Assembly (NCBI RefSeq): GCF_003946395.1
Contig: NZ_RHNZ01000008.1
Location: forward strand, 1-64,000
Origin: Levilactobacillus fuyuanensis
GTDB taxonomy: Bacteria; Bacillota; Bacilli; Lactobacillales; Lactobacillaceae
DNA length: 64,000 nt
Direction: 5' to 3'
The position numbers were made by a program, and so were the translations under genes. Below the pieces are notes generated by a model. That model was not told where the DNA came from, ran no database searches, and saw only the letters and a list, made by a program, of their open reading frames with translations. This document shows, one piece after another, positions 7,488 through 15,730 of the stretch; the stretch's first letter is position 1, and each line of letters starts with the position of its first letter.

Positions 7488-8384
7488 CTAAAACGGTAGG
7501 TCACGCAAGCCTTTTGCAATGTCAGCAAGTGACTGCTCGGCCGTTGTATGCTTCAGCGGTGCCTGTGAGGCAGCTGCTTTCGGTTGTTCATCGGCCGTCG
7601 AACTGACTGGCGTCACTGGGCGTGAAAGTGTCGTCTTTGCCGGCCGCTTTACCGTTGGCTTGACCGCGGCGTGATGGCGTTCTTGTCCCATTCCATCCAT
7701 CGTCTCGTTCAGCAAGTGATCCACGAACACGTTCCCTTGGTTGGTGGCGTGTCCCTTGGTCCACTGGTAGCTCAGCTGGGTAAATTGTGGCAATAAGCGA
7801 TCCACGTCCTGCCACAGCTCTGCATTGGCCAAAGGTCCCGCACTACGCTTCCAACCGCGACGTTTCCAGCCGGCTAGCCAGCCCTCAGTGACGGCGTTTA
7901 ACACGTAACGCGAGTCTAAGATAAATACAATACTGGTCTTATTCTGATTCAAGTCAACCAACTTCTGGAGCGCATTGCGAAACGCCATGATCTCCATCCG
8001 ATTATTGCTAGCCCCAAACTCACCATCGGAGCCGGTCACGACATCATTCGGTAATTCGATGCGGTAGGCCCAAGCAGCCTTATCACCGGTTCTTACGTGC
8101 CCACCAGCGACGTTACCGGTATTTCGCGAGCCACCATCTGTATAGACGGTAATCGCCGCAGAATCACTCTGAGAAGTCGTAGCCGTCCGGGGTGAACTGT
8201 GGTGTACCTTCTTGGGTGCGCTCGGCGTTGTCTGGCCTTGCATGAAGGCGTCTGCGGCACTCGCCGACGTAAAACTCTTGTATTGGGCCCCGGAATAACC
8301 GGTGACCTGCGCCTGTGTTTCCGCCCAGGTTCGGTAGACGCCGGGCTTACGACCGCGGCGAACTGCATAGTATTTCTGTGCCAA
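7488..8384 (-). CDS. rnhA: Ribonuclease HI with N-terminal hybrid-binding domain
   Basis: Cuts the RNA strand of RNA-DNA hybrids. Residues 1-45 form the caulimovirus viroplasmin-like hybrid-binding domain (KYYAVRRGRKPGVYRTW, GAQYKSF). After a Ser/Thr-rich linker comes the catalytic domain with Asp in VYTDGGSRN, Glu in NNRMEIMAF, Asp in ILDSRYVL, and WTKGHATNQGN followed by VDHL. A 70-residue Lys/Ala/Pro-rich tail follows, which is longer than usual. GAGGA overlaps an ATG but sits 6 nt before a TTG two codons later, so I use the TTG (8384); the ATG at 8390 is the alternative. Monocistronic and divergent from the next gene. Confidence 0.9.
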   Translation of the reverse strand: MAQKYYAVRRGRKPGVYRTWAETQAQVTGYSGAQYKSFTSASAADAFMQGQTTPSAPKKVHHSSPRTATTSQSDSAAITVYTDGGSRNTGNVAGGHVRTGDKAAWAYRIELPNDVVTGSDGEFGASNNRMEIMAFRNALQKLVDLNQNKTSIVFILDSRYVLNAVTEGWLAGWKRRGWKRSAGPLANAELWQDVDRLLPQFTQLSYQWTKGHATNQGNVFVDHLLNETMDGMGQERHHAAVKPTVKRPAKTTLSRPVTPVSSTADEQPKAAASQAPLKHTTAEQSLADIAKGLRDLPF

Positions 8385-8662
8385 ATTCATTCCTCGCTTT
8401 CGACCTAATCTAAATTAGTTTACCATAGATTTTCCCAACGCGACCAAATCCGTCATTACAGGACTTATGAAGCCGTTGCCAACATTATTAGGGCTGGGAA
8501 AAATTTTTTCTCAAATAAATTTGCCGCAAACCTTAAAAATCAATAATTTCAAAGTGTAAATTGTTTCCATAACTTTTAGATTATGCTAACCTAGTAGGTG
8601 TGAGTATTGGTCGGAGACTGTCCTAATTTACTCATTTTTCAAAATTTTTAAGGGGGTTTTTG

Positions 8663-9142
8663 ATGAAGAATCCAATCCATGCGTCCATTATTACCGTCGA
8701 CCAAGCCCGCGCGATGCTTAAGGACCAGCGAGAACAACGTGACGAACGTTTTCCACAGCTGGCCGCCTCCGGCCAATATATCTTACCAGACTATCGGTTA
8801 ACCCGTAAGCGTGAGGCCTTTAAGATTCGTCGGCATACTTTTTTAAAGAAACATTTCCGTTCCTACGTGGCATTTGATTCCGACAATGGTCAGACCTTGT
8901 GGATTCACAACTTCCCAAGCCTGTCCGAGGCCTGCTTCTGGTTAAACACCGGATTGAAGCCCAACGACACGGATTCGGCCGGCACTTACCAGGGCTGGAA
9001 GGAAGAACACGTCGCTGAGATTGAAGTGCTGAAGGATCAACTCCGCGCGCAACACAAAGAAAAGAAAAGGCCCGTTGCGGCACCGAAACCGGTAACCGTA
9101 ACGACTGTAAAAAAAGTAAAGCACGCTAAAGCTAAGAAATAG
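8663..9142 (+). CDS. Unknown basic protein
   Basis: A 159-residue soluble protein with a charged N-terminal half (QREQRDERFPQLAASGQY) and a Lys/Ala/Val-rich tail ending KKVKHAKAKK that resembles nucleic-acid-binding tails. No family recognised. GGGGG lies 6-7 nt before the ATG, and a strong terminator follows the stop, so it looks like a real single gene. The middle (YVAFDSDNGQTLWIHNFPSL) is probably a beta-rich fold. Function unknown. Confidence 0.7.
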   Translation: MKNPIHASIITVDQARAMLKDQREQRDERFPQLAASGQYILPDYRLTRKREAFKIRRHTFLKKHFRSYVAFDSDNGQTLWIHNFPSLSEACFWLNTGLKPNDTDSAGTYQGWKEEHVAEIEVLKDQLRAQHKEKKRPVAAPKPVTVTTVKKVKHAKAKK

Positions 9143-9154
9143 CGGCATTACATA

Positions 9155-9197
9155 AAGCGCCAACGATAGCCATTTGTGGTTATCGTTGGCGCTTTTT
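9155..9197 (+). terminator. Strong intrinsic terminator
   Basis: AAGCGCCAACGATA pairs with TATCGTTGGCGCTT, with an additional inner CCA/TGG, followed by a T-run. It ends the upstream plus-strand gene. Confidence 0.92.
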
Positions 9198-9219
9198 ATA
9201 TTGTTTGTTGTGTTCTGCA

Positions 9220-9318
9220 TCGCCTGCGGCTGCCAGGGATTCTACCGCTGTGGGGACCGCCTGCAGCCAAAGAACGGGCGTATAACTACTAGTAAACTAG
9301 CAGTTTCGCCAAGTTCCA
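9220..9318 (+). repeat. Structured interspersed repeat, copy B (3'-truncated)
   Basis: The left 60 bases match copies A and C closely, from TCGCCTGCGGCTGCCAGG through CTGTGGGGACCGCCTGCAG to ACGGGC. Similarity then becomes patchy, with a TCGCCAAGTTCCA block shared with copy C. The conserved right end is absent. The element stops about 12 bp before the codA stop codon, so its 3' half was lost or replaced. Confidence 0.8.
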
Positions 9319-9330
9319 CTACTCAAGAAC

Positions 9331-10566
9331 CTAGAGGTCTAAGTGAACCTGCTTGGGGTCCGTCTTAACAATGATCTTACCGTGGTGAATCGAATACAGA
9401 ACTTCTGAGCGCTTGTTCAACGCGTTATAGAAGTTATCGTTGTTCATGATGACCAAGTTGGCTGGCTTGCCCTCGGCGATACCGTAATGGTCGCCGACGT
9501 GCATGGCCTTGGCCCCGTTTGTCGTGACAAACTTGTAGGACTCGTTGATGTCATCATAACCCATCATCTGGGTGACGTGAATCCCCATGTGAAGGGCATC
9601 GAGCATGTTACCATCGCCCATTGGGTACCAAGGATCTTTGATATCATCTTCACCAAATGCCACGTTGACTCCGGCTGCGTTGAGTTCCTTGACCCGCGTC
9701 AAGCCCCGACGCTTAGGATAAGTATCGAAGCGGCCACCTAAGTGGGTATTGATCAGGGGGTTAGAAATCATGTTGATGTGTGACATCTGCAGTAAGCGCA
9801 TCAGCTTGTAAGCGTAAGCGTTGTTGTAAGAACCCATCGCCGTGGTGTGGCTGGCCGTGACTTGATCGCCCAAACCGGTTTCCAAGGCCAAAGTGGCTAA
9901 CGTTTCCAAGCCGCGGGAAGCAGGGTCATCGATCTCGTCACAGTGTGCATCGACCAGCTTGCCATACTTTTGTGCCAGCTCAACGGCGAAGTGTAGGGAT
10001 TCTACACTGTATTCACGCGTGAATTCAAAGTGCGGAATGGCTCCGATAACGTCGACGCCCAGCTTAGCAGCTTGTTCCATCAGTTCTTTACCGTGTGGGA
10101 ATGACAGGATACCTTCTTGAGGGAAGGCCACCAGCTGCAATTCGATAAAGTCTTTCACTTCGTCGCGCATCTCGATCAAGGCCTTCAGCGCCGTCAAATC
10201 CGGGTCGGTCACGTCCACGTGGGACCGGACAAACTGAACCCCATGGCTCGCCTGCAATTCCAATGCCTGCCGAGAACGGGTTTTAACGTCTTCAATGCTC
10301 AGCGTCTTCTTCCGTTCGGACCAGATCCGAATACCATCAAATAATGTGCCGGATTGATTCCATTCGGGATCCCCCGCCGTCATGGTACTGTCTAAATGGA
10401 CGTGTGGATCAACAAATGGTGGCAAAATCAATTTGCCGTGTGCATCGATCACCTGTTCATTATCCTTGGCCGTTAAATGATCGGCAATGGCGGTAAATTT
10501 ACCGTCCTCAATGCGAATATCCTGTGGCTGCGTTGCGTTTTCGATGAGACCTTGTTGAATTAACAT
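9331..10566 (-). CDS. codA: Cytosine deaminase
   Basis: Hydrolyses cytosine to uracil and ammonia (pyrimidine salvage), 411 residues, amidohydrolase fold. Metal ligands match the E. coli CodA pattern: HVH at 55-57 in VDPHVHLD, His in VDAHCDE, and the FGEDDIKDPWYP block carrying the catalytic Asp. AASHTTAMGSY-type residues (TASHTTAMGSY) are also conserved. AGGAGG is 13 nt before the ATG, a longer spacing than usual, and no better start is in frame. A small membrane protein gene lies 38 bp upstream and may be co-transcribed. There is no codB next to it; an NCS1 permease lies 41 kb away. Confidence 0.93.
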   Translation of the reverse strand: MLIQQGLIENATQPQDIRIEDGKFTAIADHLTAKDNEQVIDAHGKLILPPFVDPHVHLDSTMTAGDPEWNQSGTLFDGIRIWSERKKTLSIEDVKTRSRQALELQASHGVQFVRSHVDVTDPDLTALKALIEMRDEVKDFIELQLVAFPQEGILSFPHGKELMEQAAKLGVDVIGAIPHFEFTREYSVESLHFAVELAQKYGKLVDAHCDEIDDPASRGLETLATLALETGLGDQVTASHTTAMGSYNNAYAYKLMRLLQMSHINMISNPLINTHLGGRFDTYPKRRGLTRVKELNAAGVNVAFGEDDIKDPWYPMGDGNMLDALHMGIHVTQMMGYDDINESYKFVTTNGAKAMHVGDHYGIAEGKPANLVIMNNDNFYNALNKRSEVLYSIHHGKIIVKTDPKQVHLDL

Positions 10567-10604
10567 GCGCGTTAACCTACCTCCTACACTTTTTCATCTT
10601 AAAA

Positions 10605-10901
10605 TTAATAAAAACCGGGAATGGTCAGTCCGAGCAAAAGAATCGTACTGTCGGCAACCAACCCCAAGGCTACGGCAATGATACTCACCGTAGCGGGGAC
10701 TAGGCACCACCAGGGGCCCCTTTTCGCGGACCGAACTAACCCTACTAAGCTTATCACAGTTAGGACGAATCCGAACAATAAAGTCGCGGGTTCGTGGGGA
10801 AACCAACGGTAAACCGTTTGAACGGCGCCGACCAGTGCGTACCAGCTCACGACGAATCCAATCAAACTCCATCCTAATACAGACCATTGTTCACGTCTCA
10901 T
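10605..10901 (-). CDS. Small hydrophobic membrane protein
   Basis: A 98-residue protein with about four hydrophobic segments (WSLIGFVVSWYALVGAV, ATLLFGFVLTVISLVGLV, WWCLVPATVSIIAVALGLV and a terminal stretch). GAGGGG lies 9 nt before the ATG that gives MRREQW; a longer frame extends upstream but lacks a ribosome-binding site. No family recognised. The 38-bp gap to codA suggests a two-gene unit, so a role linked to nucleobase uptake is possible but unproven. Confidence 0.6.
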   Translation of the reverse strand: MRREQWSVLGWSLIGFVVSWYALVGAVQTVYRWFPHEPATLLFGFVLTVISLVGLVRSAKRGPWWCLVPATVSIIAVALGLVADSTILLLGLTIPGFY

Positions 10902-11154
10902 CGTTTTCATCCCCTCGTCCCCATTTTCTGTCGCTAGCAATAACTTAACTAGCTTCAACTTACTCGGCCAGTCGCGAACTAGCGAGCAAACCACCCTTGT
11001 TCGCGGGGTCACCGAACATTGCCGCAGATAGTATCTAGCCGCCGCAACCCACCGTTGCGCTAACAAATATATTTATCAAACTTCCCGGTCGTCTTTTCAC
11101 CATGGTCTGTGCTATGCTGGAAGCTATAATACTGACAGCGGAGGTTACTTAATC

Positions 11155-11973
11155 ATGGTAAATTCATACCCACAAGCCCTCACCATCGCGGGTTCCGATA
11201 GCGATGGTAGTGCCGGCATGCAGGCTGATCTGCACACCTTCTTTGCGCGGCGCGTCTATGGTGCCTCGGTCATGACCGCCTGCGTGGCCGGAAACTCTTA
11301 CGGTATTCACGCTAGCATCCCAATGCCCACAGATTTTATCGATCAGGAATTCAAGGATCTAGCGGACGACTACCACATCAGAGCATCTAAGACTGGGATG
11401 CTGGCCGACTCAGAGTTAATCAACGATGTCGTCAAGAACTACCAAGCCGCCGACTTCGGCCCCTTAGTGGTCGATCCGGTCATCATGACCAAACACGGCA
11501 ACCAACTCCTGGAAGAAAGTGCCTTCAATACACTACGCACGGCACTCATCCCGCTGGCAACGGTACTGACACCGAACTTCTTTGAGGTTGAAAAGCTAGC
11601 CGAGATGTCGATTACAACTGATGCCGATATGGAAACAGCGGCCCACAAGCTTCAAGCGATGGGTGCCAAGAACGTGATTGCTAAGGGCAGTCATGCCGAC
11701 CCCACCCAGAAGGTCGTGAAGGACTTTGTCTTACTGGAATCCGGCGAGAGCTTCTGGCTGAGTGAACCCTACCACGAAACTGACCGGGTCAACGGTACCG
11801 GGGACTCCCTCTCCGCCTGCATCACGGCGGAACTGGCCAAGGGCACGCCAATGAAACGGGCCATCGAAATTGCCAAGCAATTCGTCAACGCTGCGATTGG
11901 CTCGCCAATTGAAGTCGGCCACAAATTTGGGCCGGTTAACCACTGGGCAGCAATGGATCGCAATTTTAAGTAA
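11155..11973 (+). CDS. pdxK: Pyridoxal/hydroxymethylpyrimidine kinase (ThiD/PdxK family)
   Basis: A ribokinase-fold kinase phosphorylating pyridoxal-type vitamers or hydroxymethylpyrimidine. TIAGSDSDGSAGMQADLHTF is the classic N-terminal block, VVDPVIMTK gives the substrate/metal region, and VNGTGDSLSACI holds the catalytic Asp. ThiD enzymes usually read GTGCTLS here, so GTGDS points more to a pyridoxal kinase of the Gram-positive PdxK type. 272 residues, normal length. GGAGG lies 10 nt before the ATG and a TATAAT box sits about 25 bp upstream of that. Monocistronic, ending at a hairpin terminator. Confidence 0.88.
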   Translation: MVNSYPQALTIAGSDSDGSAGMQADLHTFFARRVYGASVMTACVAGNSYGIHASIPMPTDFIDQEFKDLADDYHIRASKTGMLADSELINDVVKNYQAADFGPLVVDPVIMTKHGNQLLEESAFNTLRTALIPLATVLTPNFFEVEKLAEMSITTDADMETAAHKLQAMGAKNVIAKGSHADPTQKVVKDFVLLESGESFWLSEPYHETDRVNGTGDSLSACITAELAKGTPMKRAIEIAKQFVNAAIGSPIEVGHKFGPVNHWAAMDRNFK

Positions 11974-11981
11974 AAACTAAA

Positions 11982-12019
11982 GTAGCTAGGTCATTCTCAA
12001 GACGAGAAGACCTAGCTGC
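11982..12019. terminator. Terminator between pdxK and the convergent minus-strand pair
   Basis: GTAGCTAGGTC pairs with GACCTAGCTGC (one mismatch), with an inner CTC/GAG step. T-rich sequence follows on both sides, so it can serve both directions. Confidence 0.75.
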
Positions 12020-12056
12020 TTGTTCAGTCGCTTTATTTTAGATTCGTTAAAAAATA

Positions 12057-12236
12057 TTACCACCGATCTGGCCGCCACGTTCGGCCATCGACCTCACCGC
12101 CGAGTTGCTCGCTGCGCCGATCTTGTTCGGCAACGACCCGCTTTAACGCCAGCCAGAATGCCCGGTCGGTAAACTTAGATTGTTGGTTCGCCAATTGGTC
12201 GATCTGTTGGCGTAACCACGCTGATTGTTCAGTCAT
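12057..12236 (-). CDS. Small protein coupled to the reductase gene
   Basis: A 59-residue reading frame starting MTEQSAWLRQQIDQLANQ and ending DGRTWRPDRW. Its ATG lies inside the last codons of the reductase gene (8-nt overlap), and GGAG is about 10 nt upstream, the pattern of a translationally coupled gene. It is Gln/Arg-rich, soluble and probably helical, with no recognised family. It ends just before the shared terminator. Missed by annotation that ignores very short genes. Confidence 0.65.
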   Translation of the reverse strand: MTEQSAWLRQQIDQLANQQSKFTDRAFWLALKRVVAEQDRRSEQLGGEVDGRTWRPDRW

Positions 12237-12921
12237 CTTCCTGCTCCTTAATCATGGCTAAAGTATCCGTCAACTGATCGAGATGCTCCCGGTTCTGGTC
12301 GAAAACATTGGCGATTAATTTACCTGCTGTCTGTTGTTCCGCCGGTAACTGGTCCACCATCGCTGACAGCCGGTGGGCAAACCAGTCCTGTCGATTTGTT
12401 AGACTGTCCGGTTGTTTCTGGGTCAGGTAGCGCTGGTAATCGATGACCAGTTGCAGCTTCTCCGGTTCCTCGAGATAGCCAAATTGATAGATGGGAAATA
12501 TCGGCAGCCAAGTCATCTTGGCGCGATGGGTCAGCGCCGCCAATGGCGCCAGCGCGGCGTCCAGCGTCATATCTTCGGCGCCGCCCCGCTGAAAGGCCTG
12601 TTCTGGCATACCGGTAGTCACCACAATGCCCAGCTCCTTGCCGGCCAAGGGATAGCGATGATCGCCGTAGACAAACGTCCGCGTCAGCACGGTATCTTCC
12701 CACTGTTTCAGTCCCGCCGGTGCCGCATACCAGTACAACGGGAACTGTAAAATAATCCGGTCGGCGTGACGCAACTGTTCCTGCTCCTTGGCAACATCCA
12801 AGGTGGCTTGCCCCTCGATATGCTCCCAAATGATGCCTTCACCGGGCAAACTTTCCTTCAAAAATTGTTGACTGGTCGAATCCGCCAACTGCGGATGGGA
12901 GACCAAGACGAGCGTAGTCAT
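12229..12921 (-). CDS. Flavodoxin-fold NAD(P)H oxidoreductase (NQO1/KefF-like)
   Basis: A 230-residue FMN-binding quinone/NAD(P)H reductase of the flavodoxin-like fold. TLVLVSHPQL begins the flavin phosphate-binding strand and loop, IILQFPLYWYAAPAGLKQWED is split across the usual substrate loop, and GIVVTTGMPEQAFQRGG follows. Family members reduce quinones or serve as ancillary KefF subunits, but no potassium channel is adjacent. First gene of a two-gene unit with the 59-residue protein. Exact electron acceptor unknown. Confidence 0.85.
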   Translation of the reverse strand: MTTLVLVSHPQLADSTSQQFLKESLPGEGIIWEHIEGQATLDVAKEQEQLRHADRIILQFPLYWYAAPAGLKQWEDTVLTRTFVYGDHRYPLAGKELGIVVTTGMPEQAFQRGGAEDMTLDAALAPLAALTHRAKMTWLPIFPIYQFGYLEEPEKLQLVIDYQRYLTQKQPDSLTNRQDWFAHRLSAMVDQLPAEQQTAGKLIANVFDQNREHLDQLTDTLAMIKEQEDD

Positions 12922-13061
12922 CGTACCATCAACCCCTTCACGTTTTTTTCATTAAAACTACTTTAGCACAGTTGCACGGATTTTTTACCACCCGCGCCTT
13001 ACTAAAATTAGCGTAAAAGAAAAGGCCTTTAGCAACAGCGCTAACGACCAGTTGATTTGAA

Positions 13062-13214
13062 TTAACTTAAGCGGCGATCAGAATCATCGTGGAATTTATT
13101 TTCCCGGGTAGCCAGATGCTTGCTGTTCTTCCGGAAAGTTTCCCGGTTGTTCAGGTACAGCTGACCCACCGCGGCCAACATGATAATGAATAAAATAATA
13201 ACTAGTGCATACAT
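13062..13214 (-). CDS. 50-residue single-helix membrane protein
   Basis: Begins MYALVIILFIIMLAAVG, one transmembrane helix, followed by a strongly charged cytoplasmic tail (NNRETFRKNSKHL, HDDSDRR). GGGGGG lies 7 nt before the ATG. A good promoter is present: TTGCAA at 13273-13278, a 17-bp spacer and GATAAT at 13250-13255, giving a leader of about 30 nt. A weak hairpin with a T-rich tail lies downstream at about 13027-13046. No family recognised; it resembles other small single-pass proteins. Confidence 0.75.
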   Translation of the reverse strand: MYALVIILFIIMLAAVGQLYLNNRETFRKNSKHLATRENKFHDDSDRRLS

Positions 13215-13334
13215 AGCAATTCCCCCCGTCAACTTTAGGTTACAGTTATATTATCTAAATGTTACAGGAACATTGCAAGCATGTTGTTATGAAAATAAGA
13301 AAATCTTGATATTTTCAATCAGCAATTAGATTGT

Positions 13335-13640
13335 TCACTTATTAGTCGTACTCGTTGACGATTTCTGCGCAGGCTTTTTTTGCTGGGAGTCACGCTGCGA
13401 CTGGTGTTTCTTCTGAACCTTGCGGACCTGATTGGAGACCTGATCGGTTGGACTGACCGTTTTTTGCCGTGACAGATTGGCCGCTGGACCCGCTAACAAC
13501 AGTACAATGACAGCCGATAGACAGTACACTAAATTTCGGTGCCTATCGCCCTGCCCCTGCGTAATCTGAAAGAAATAATAAATAATACAGATAGCGGAAA
13601 AGAATACCGCAATCTCAGCAACGACGTGAAGTACTTGCAT
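13335..13640 (-). CDS. Small membrane protein with a charged tail
   Basis: A 101-residue protein with two hydrophobic helices (about 5-25 and 37-55) and a Gln/Lys/Ser-rich hydrophilic tail from residue 60 to the end. GGAGG precedes the ATG. No family recognised. The tail composition (HQSQRDSQQKKPAQKSS) suggests an unstructured cytoplasmic or wall-facing segment. Monocistronic, adjacent to the tRNA-Arg gene. Confidence 0.65.
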   Translation of the reverse strand: MQVLHVVAEIAVFFSAICIIYYFFQITQGQGDRHRNLVYCLSAVIVLLLAGPAANLSRQKTVSPTDQVSNQVRKVQKKHQSQRDSQQKKPAQKSSTSTTNK

Positions 13641-13722
13641 GGTTTCCGCCTCCTCTGAATACCTTTCACTCTACTGGAGGCACAGGGTGACTGTCAACTG
13701 ACGACTCCTGGTTAATCCACAA

Positions 13723-13751
13723 TTGACACGGCGCGACGGCTTCTCTATAAT
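13723..13751 (+). promoter_or_regulatory. Consensus sigma-A promoter of tRNA-Arg
   Basis: A perfect TTGACA (13723-13728) and a perfect TATAAT (13746-13751) are separated by exactly 17 bp. The transcript should start near 13758, about 25 nt before the mature tRNA. Confidence 0.93.
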
Positions 13752-13782
13752 TAAGAAGTTGTTGGTCGTCAGACCTTATTAG

Positions 13783-13856
13783 GTCGCAATAGCTCAGCTG
13801 GATAGAGCAACGGTCTTCTAAACCGTAGGTCGAGGGTTCGAATCTCTCTTGCGACA
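13783..13856 (+). tRNA. tRNA-Arg (anticodon UCU)
   Basis: A 74-nt cloverleaf: the acceptor stem GTCGCAA pairs with TTGCGAC, the D-arm carries AGCTCAGCTGGATAGAGC, and the anticodon stem ACGGT/ACCGT holds the loop CTTCTAA with anticodon TCT. The T-arm reads GAGGGTTCGAATCTCTC and the discriminator base is A. CCA is not encoded. It reads AGA codons. It is a single tRNA gene with its own promoter and terminator, not part of a tRNA cluster. Confidence 0.97.
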
Positions 13857-13871
13857 TCAATTCACAACGTA

Positions 13872-13918
13872 AAGAAGTCCTCACGTCATCGTGGGAACTT
13901 CTTTTTTTAAACTTTTTT
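13872..13918 (+). terminator. Terminator of tRNA-Arg
   Basis: AAGAAGT pairs with ACTTCTT, with inner CACG/CGTG around a TCAT loop, followed by a seven-T run. Confidence 0.93.
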
Positions 13919-13928
13919 CGATATCTGG

Positions 13929-14168
13929 TTACTCTTGATACTGGCCTACAACGGGTAACTTCTTCAAAACCTTCCGACCGTGTGGTGATTGGCCATCAAT
14001 CACACTGGTCAACTCTTGGCCAGCCAGGTTGCCGTGATGCTTGCCACCAGCCCAAGCCTCAACACCAGAAACGTCATAAACAACGCCATCTACCGCCACG
14101 TAGGCCGGTTGCCCGTTTTGACCATCAAATTTGGCCAATTCCGTGCGATCAAATACTTTTTCACTCAC
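13929..14168 (-). CDS. Cytochrome b5-like heme-binding domain protein
   Basis: A 79-residue stand-alone cytochrome b5-type domain. The N-terminal FDRTELAKFDGQNGQPAYVA, the AWAGGKHHGNLAG block with a heme-ligand His at 44 or 45, and SPHG with His63 match the two-His pattern of the family. No membrane anchor or reductase domain. GTG start, with GGTGG 7-10 nt upstream. In organisms that cannot make heme such proteins may bind exogenous heme; the ferrochelatase gene 28 kb away is a possible link. Electron partner unknown. Confidence 0.85.
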   Translation of the reverse strand: MSEKVFDRTELAKFDGQNGQPAYVAVDGVVYDVSGVEAWAGGKHHGNLAGQELTSVIDGQSPHGRKVLKKLPVVGQYQE

Positions 14169-14261
14169 GTAAAACCACCACCTTAATTAGTTACTCCCAT
14201 CATAAACTGACCGCCCCAACAACTCAAACAATTCGCCTTTCGGGTGATAACTAGAGACAAT

Positions 14262-14290
14262 AAAAAAACACCAACCGAAGTTGGTGTTTT
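14262..14290 (-). terminator. Terminator of the cold-shock gene
   Basis: On the minus strand AAAACACCAAC pairs with GTTGGTGTTTT around a four-base loop, followed by a T-run. Confidence 0.92.
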
Positions 14291-14315
14291 CTACGACTCA
14301 GTTTAGGCTAATAAA

Positions 14316-14519
14316 TTAGTCGACAACTGATACGTTAGCAGCTTGTGGGCCACGGTCGCCTTGTTCTACATCAAGGGAAACGTGTTGGCCTTCTTCAAGC
14401 GTCTTGAAGCCTTCGCTGTTGATAGCAGAGAAGTGAACGAAAACGTCTGAGCCGTTTTCCAAAGTGATGAAGCCGTAACCTTTATCAGCGTTGAACCATT
14501 TAACAGTACCTTGTTCCAT
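14316..14519 (-). CDS. csp: Cold-shock protein, CspA family
   Basis: A 67-residue single-stranded RNA/DNA-binding chaperone of the OB fold. [15 protein letters not shown] holds RNP1 and DVFVHFSAI holds RNP2. GGAGG lies 10 nt before the ATG that gives MEQGTVKWF; an open frame continues 23 codons upstream but has no ribosome-binding site and is leader. The leader is about 115 nt, typical of cold-shock mRNAs. Monocistronic. Confidence 0.96.
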   Translation of the reverse strand: MEQGTVKWFNADKGYGFITLENGSDVFVHFSAINSEGFKTLEEGQHVSLDVEQGDRGPQAANVSVVD

Positions 14520-14671
14520 AAGAATGAAACCTCCATGCGCATAGCGCAATAATATTTGCATTTGAAAGCTGGGGTAAAAAGGAGCCATTCTTATAAGAAC
14601 GTCGAGCCTTTAAAACTTCCGAACCATAAATACATTAACCATAGGATAACAGGTATTTCCCAGAATAGCAA
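14520..14671 (-). promoter_or_regulatory. Promoter and long 5' leader of the cold-shock gene
   Basis: TTGCTA (14666-14671) and TATCCT (14643-14648) are 17 bp apart on the minus strand. The predicted transcript carries a leader of about 115 nt before the ATG. Long leaders of this kind refold at low temperature in other csp genes; I have not identified a specific thermosensor fold here. Confidence 0.6.
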
Positions 14672-14712
14672 ATGCAAACGCCGATATTTTTAAAGTATTT
14701 TGCAATAAGTGC

Positions 14713-15321
14713 CTAATTATTCTCTGATAACCATTCTTTCGCGGCCAAAACTTCTTGAGGGGTGAGCATGTGACTGCCCCCTGTTTGATAGACGGTCGTG
14801 TTCGCCCCACTTTTACGGCAATCCGCCGCAACTTGTTCAACGGTCGCAACCGACACCAACGGGTCGCGCTGCCCGGCAGAGAGCCATACCTGGTAGTCTA
14901 CCAGTTGCTCATTTTGCGGCACTGCCAACCACAATGGATGGAATAAAAGGGCCCGTTTTCCAGGTAAAATTCCGGTACGAATCGCATATGAAGCCATCGC
15001 CGCACCGTTAGAATACCCCACCGTAATGAGCTGATTAACGGCCCAATGATGGTGTGCACAAATTATTTTTATTTCTTCAGCTAGCCACAGCGATTCGGTC
15101 ATAATTTGTTGTGGATCGACCGGACCTGCTGCCGTCTGCTGGAAATATTGGCGTTGCGCACCGACTCCACTACGACCGGCAATCGTGACCAGTGGACTCT
15201 GCGGGGCTAATCGGCCGCCAAAATTCAACATTTCTGTATTCGTGCCGCCAGTTCCCTGTAACAGCAACACCGGCGGCTCAGTATTGGCCCCCGGTGCCGT
15301 TTCAATTAAATCTTCAGTCAA
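14713..15321 (-). CDS. Alpha/beta-hydrolase (carboxylesterase/phospholipase family)
   Basis: A 202-residue serine hydrolase. PVLLLQGTGGTNTEML gives the oxyanion loop, the nucleophile Ser lies in VGYSNGAAM, Asp in AGQRDPLV, and His in TGGSHMLTP, a complete triad in family order. Short enzymes of this group cleave simple esters or lysophospholipids. The gene begins 11 bp after the stop of the 106-residue gene upstream, so the two likely form an operon. Substrate unknown. Confidence 0.88.
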   Translation of the reverse strand: MTEDLIETAPGANTEPPVLLLQGTGGTNTEMLNFGGRLAPQSPLVTIAGRSGVGAQRQYFQQTAAGPVDPQQIMTESLWLAEEIKIICAHHHWAVNQLITVGYSNGAAMASYAIRTGILPGKRALLFHPLWLAVPQNEQLVDYQVWLSAGQRDPLVSVATVEQVAADCRKSGANTTVYQTGGSHMLTPQEVLAAKEWLSENN

Positions 15322-15332
15322 GGCTCTGCCTC

Positions 15333-15653
15333 CTAGCGTCGAACGATCAGCTCAATCTGACCCTTCTGCGGGGCGAAATTAAGCCCGTCACACGGTTCGC
15401 CTAGGATCTTACCGTATTCGGCTAAAACGTCGTCAGGCAGTGGCGTGTGCGTCTTCAACTGGGCAATTAAATTTTCGGCTGAGTTCACGTCCGTTAATGA
15501 AACAAACAATAAGGCGTTATCAATTAAGTCTCGCAACAAATCTGTCAATAAGCTATTCGGCTTACCCTGGACGTTAGTCACCACGACCTGGTGACTTTCG
15601 ACTTCCTGGTGATTTACTGAAACTGTTTTTAAGACATCAAAAATTGTTGACAC
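15333..15653 (-). CDS. Unknown protein co-transcribed with the esterase
   Basis: A 106-residue soluble acidic protein beginning MSTIFDVLKTVSVNHQEV. AGGGAG precedes a GTG start. The predicted fold alternates strands and helices (QVVVTNVQG, LLFVSLTD, QIELIVRR), suggesting a small alpha/beta domain, but I recognise no family. It is the first gene of a two-gene unit with the serine hydrolase. Confidence 0.65.
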   Translation of the reverse strand: MSTIFDVLKTVSVNHQEVESHQVVVTNVQGKPNSLLTDLLRDLIDNALLFVSLTDVNSAENLIAQLKTHTPLPDDVLAEYGKILGEPCDGLNFAPQKGQIELIVRR

Positions 15654-15730
15654 GACCAGTCACTCCCTCGCGAATCCGTTTTCAGTTTAACTAGATGATA
15701 CAGCAAATTACGGCCGACGGAAACTAATTC

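Noticed and set aside
9331-10566. codA plus the NCS1 permease as one codBA operon
   Set aside because: They are 41 kb apart and the permease is in a different operon.
13666-13884. 72-residue minus-strand open frame
   Set aside because: It is the antisense of the tRNA-Arg gene and its promoter; the peptide is the well-known false ORF opposite a tRNA.
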